64,000 bases of DNA, taken from NCBI RefSeq assembly GCF_032583975.1, contig NZ_JAWHTF010000005.1, one strand, 5' to 3'. Positions 63,895-64,000 of this stretch are shown one piece after another. This stretch comes from Gilvirhabdus luticola (GTDB lineage: Bacteria > Bacteroidota > Bacteroidia > Flavobacteriales > Flavobacteriaceae). The translations under genes were made by a program, and so were the position numbers. The notes under the pieces are model-generated. The model ran no database searches. It was given only the letters and a program-made list of their open reading frames with translations, and was not told where the DNA came from. Every line of letters begins with the position of its first letter. Position 1 is the stretch's first letter.

Positions 63895-64000
63895 GATTTC
63901 TTAATTTAAATTTGTTCTAATTATTTGTGTTAAAAATTTTGTTTGTTGTGCTTGAAAATTCTTCCAAATAGGACATATTTTCAGTTCCTTTATTAAAGTT

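Noticed and set aside
1..64000. tRNA, rRNA, CRISPR array, insertion sequence or prophage
   Set aside because: No cloverleaf, repeat-spacer pattern, transposase, integrase or phage gene was found in the gaps or the coding regions.

Overview
The window looks like a chromosomal segment of a low-GC member of the Flavobacteriaceae (Bacteroidota). Three things support this. Large secreted proteins end in type IX secretion system (T9SS) sorting domains. Promoters carry the Bacteroidota -7 box TAnnTTTG instead of a sigma70 -10 box. Families typical of flavobacteria are present (DUF6495-, DUF6090- and DUF4252-like proteins, an Oar-like TonB receptor, a LytTR regulator next to rpsF-rpsR-rplI). The genus cannot be fixed from the sequence alone. 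No tRNA, rRNA, CRISPR array, insertion sequence or prophage was seen.

Bases 1-24320 are an accessory block of five co-directional but separately terminated genes for T9SS cargo. First is a giant Ig/PKD-like/LamG adhesin whose start lies outside the window. Next is a small secreted protein that is a free-standing copy of the giant's C-terminal module. Two paralogues follow that combine choice-of-anchor D repeats with a six-bladed glucose/sorbosone-dehydrogenase propeller. Last is a second giant with five choice-of-anchor D repeats, thrombospondin type 3 calcium repeats and LamG. Three of the four visible upstream regions share a paired direct repeat (TGCATTTCATCGA-like, starts exactly 20 bp apart) placed 22 or 32-33 bp upstream of a -7-like box. 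This looks like a common operator and has the geometry of LytTR sites.

Bases 24391-43983 are mostly core genome: hisS, an FtsX/MacB-type permease, a DUF6495-like protein, an Oar-like TonB receptor, the rpsF-rpsR-rplI operon with a canonical promoter, a LytTR response regulator, the tight nadC-yihY-priA operon, rlmH, a ribosome hibernation factor, an M3 peptidase lipoprotein, an acyl-CoA synthetase, a probable DUF4421 protein and rdgB. A remnant of an SGNH/GDSL hydrolase lies between the acyl-CoA synthetase and the DUF4421 gene.

Bases 44033-53275 hold a lipoprotein, a DEAD-box RNA helicase, a CarboxypepD_reg-like protein, a VOC protein, a Sir2 deacylase without the usual zinc cysteines, a T9SS type B protein with a C-type lectin-like domain, and a DUF6090-like protein. 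The helicase has a structured leader in which two pairings conflict and a 22-codon upstream ORF runs through them.

Bases 53443-63894 hold a zinc-ribbon methyltransferase, an SDR epimerase, a GMC oxidoreductase with a Tat-exported subunit-3 partner and a cupin lipoprotein, a glycosyltransferase, an alpha-helical unknown next to purB, a DUF1028 protein, purB and two tandem DUF4252 proteins.

The two most interesting observations are the switch-like helicase leader (45054-45149) and the shared operator of the T9SS cargo genes (10422-10454, 15142-15174, 17694-17726).
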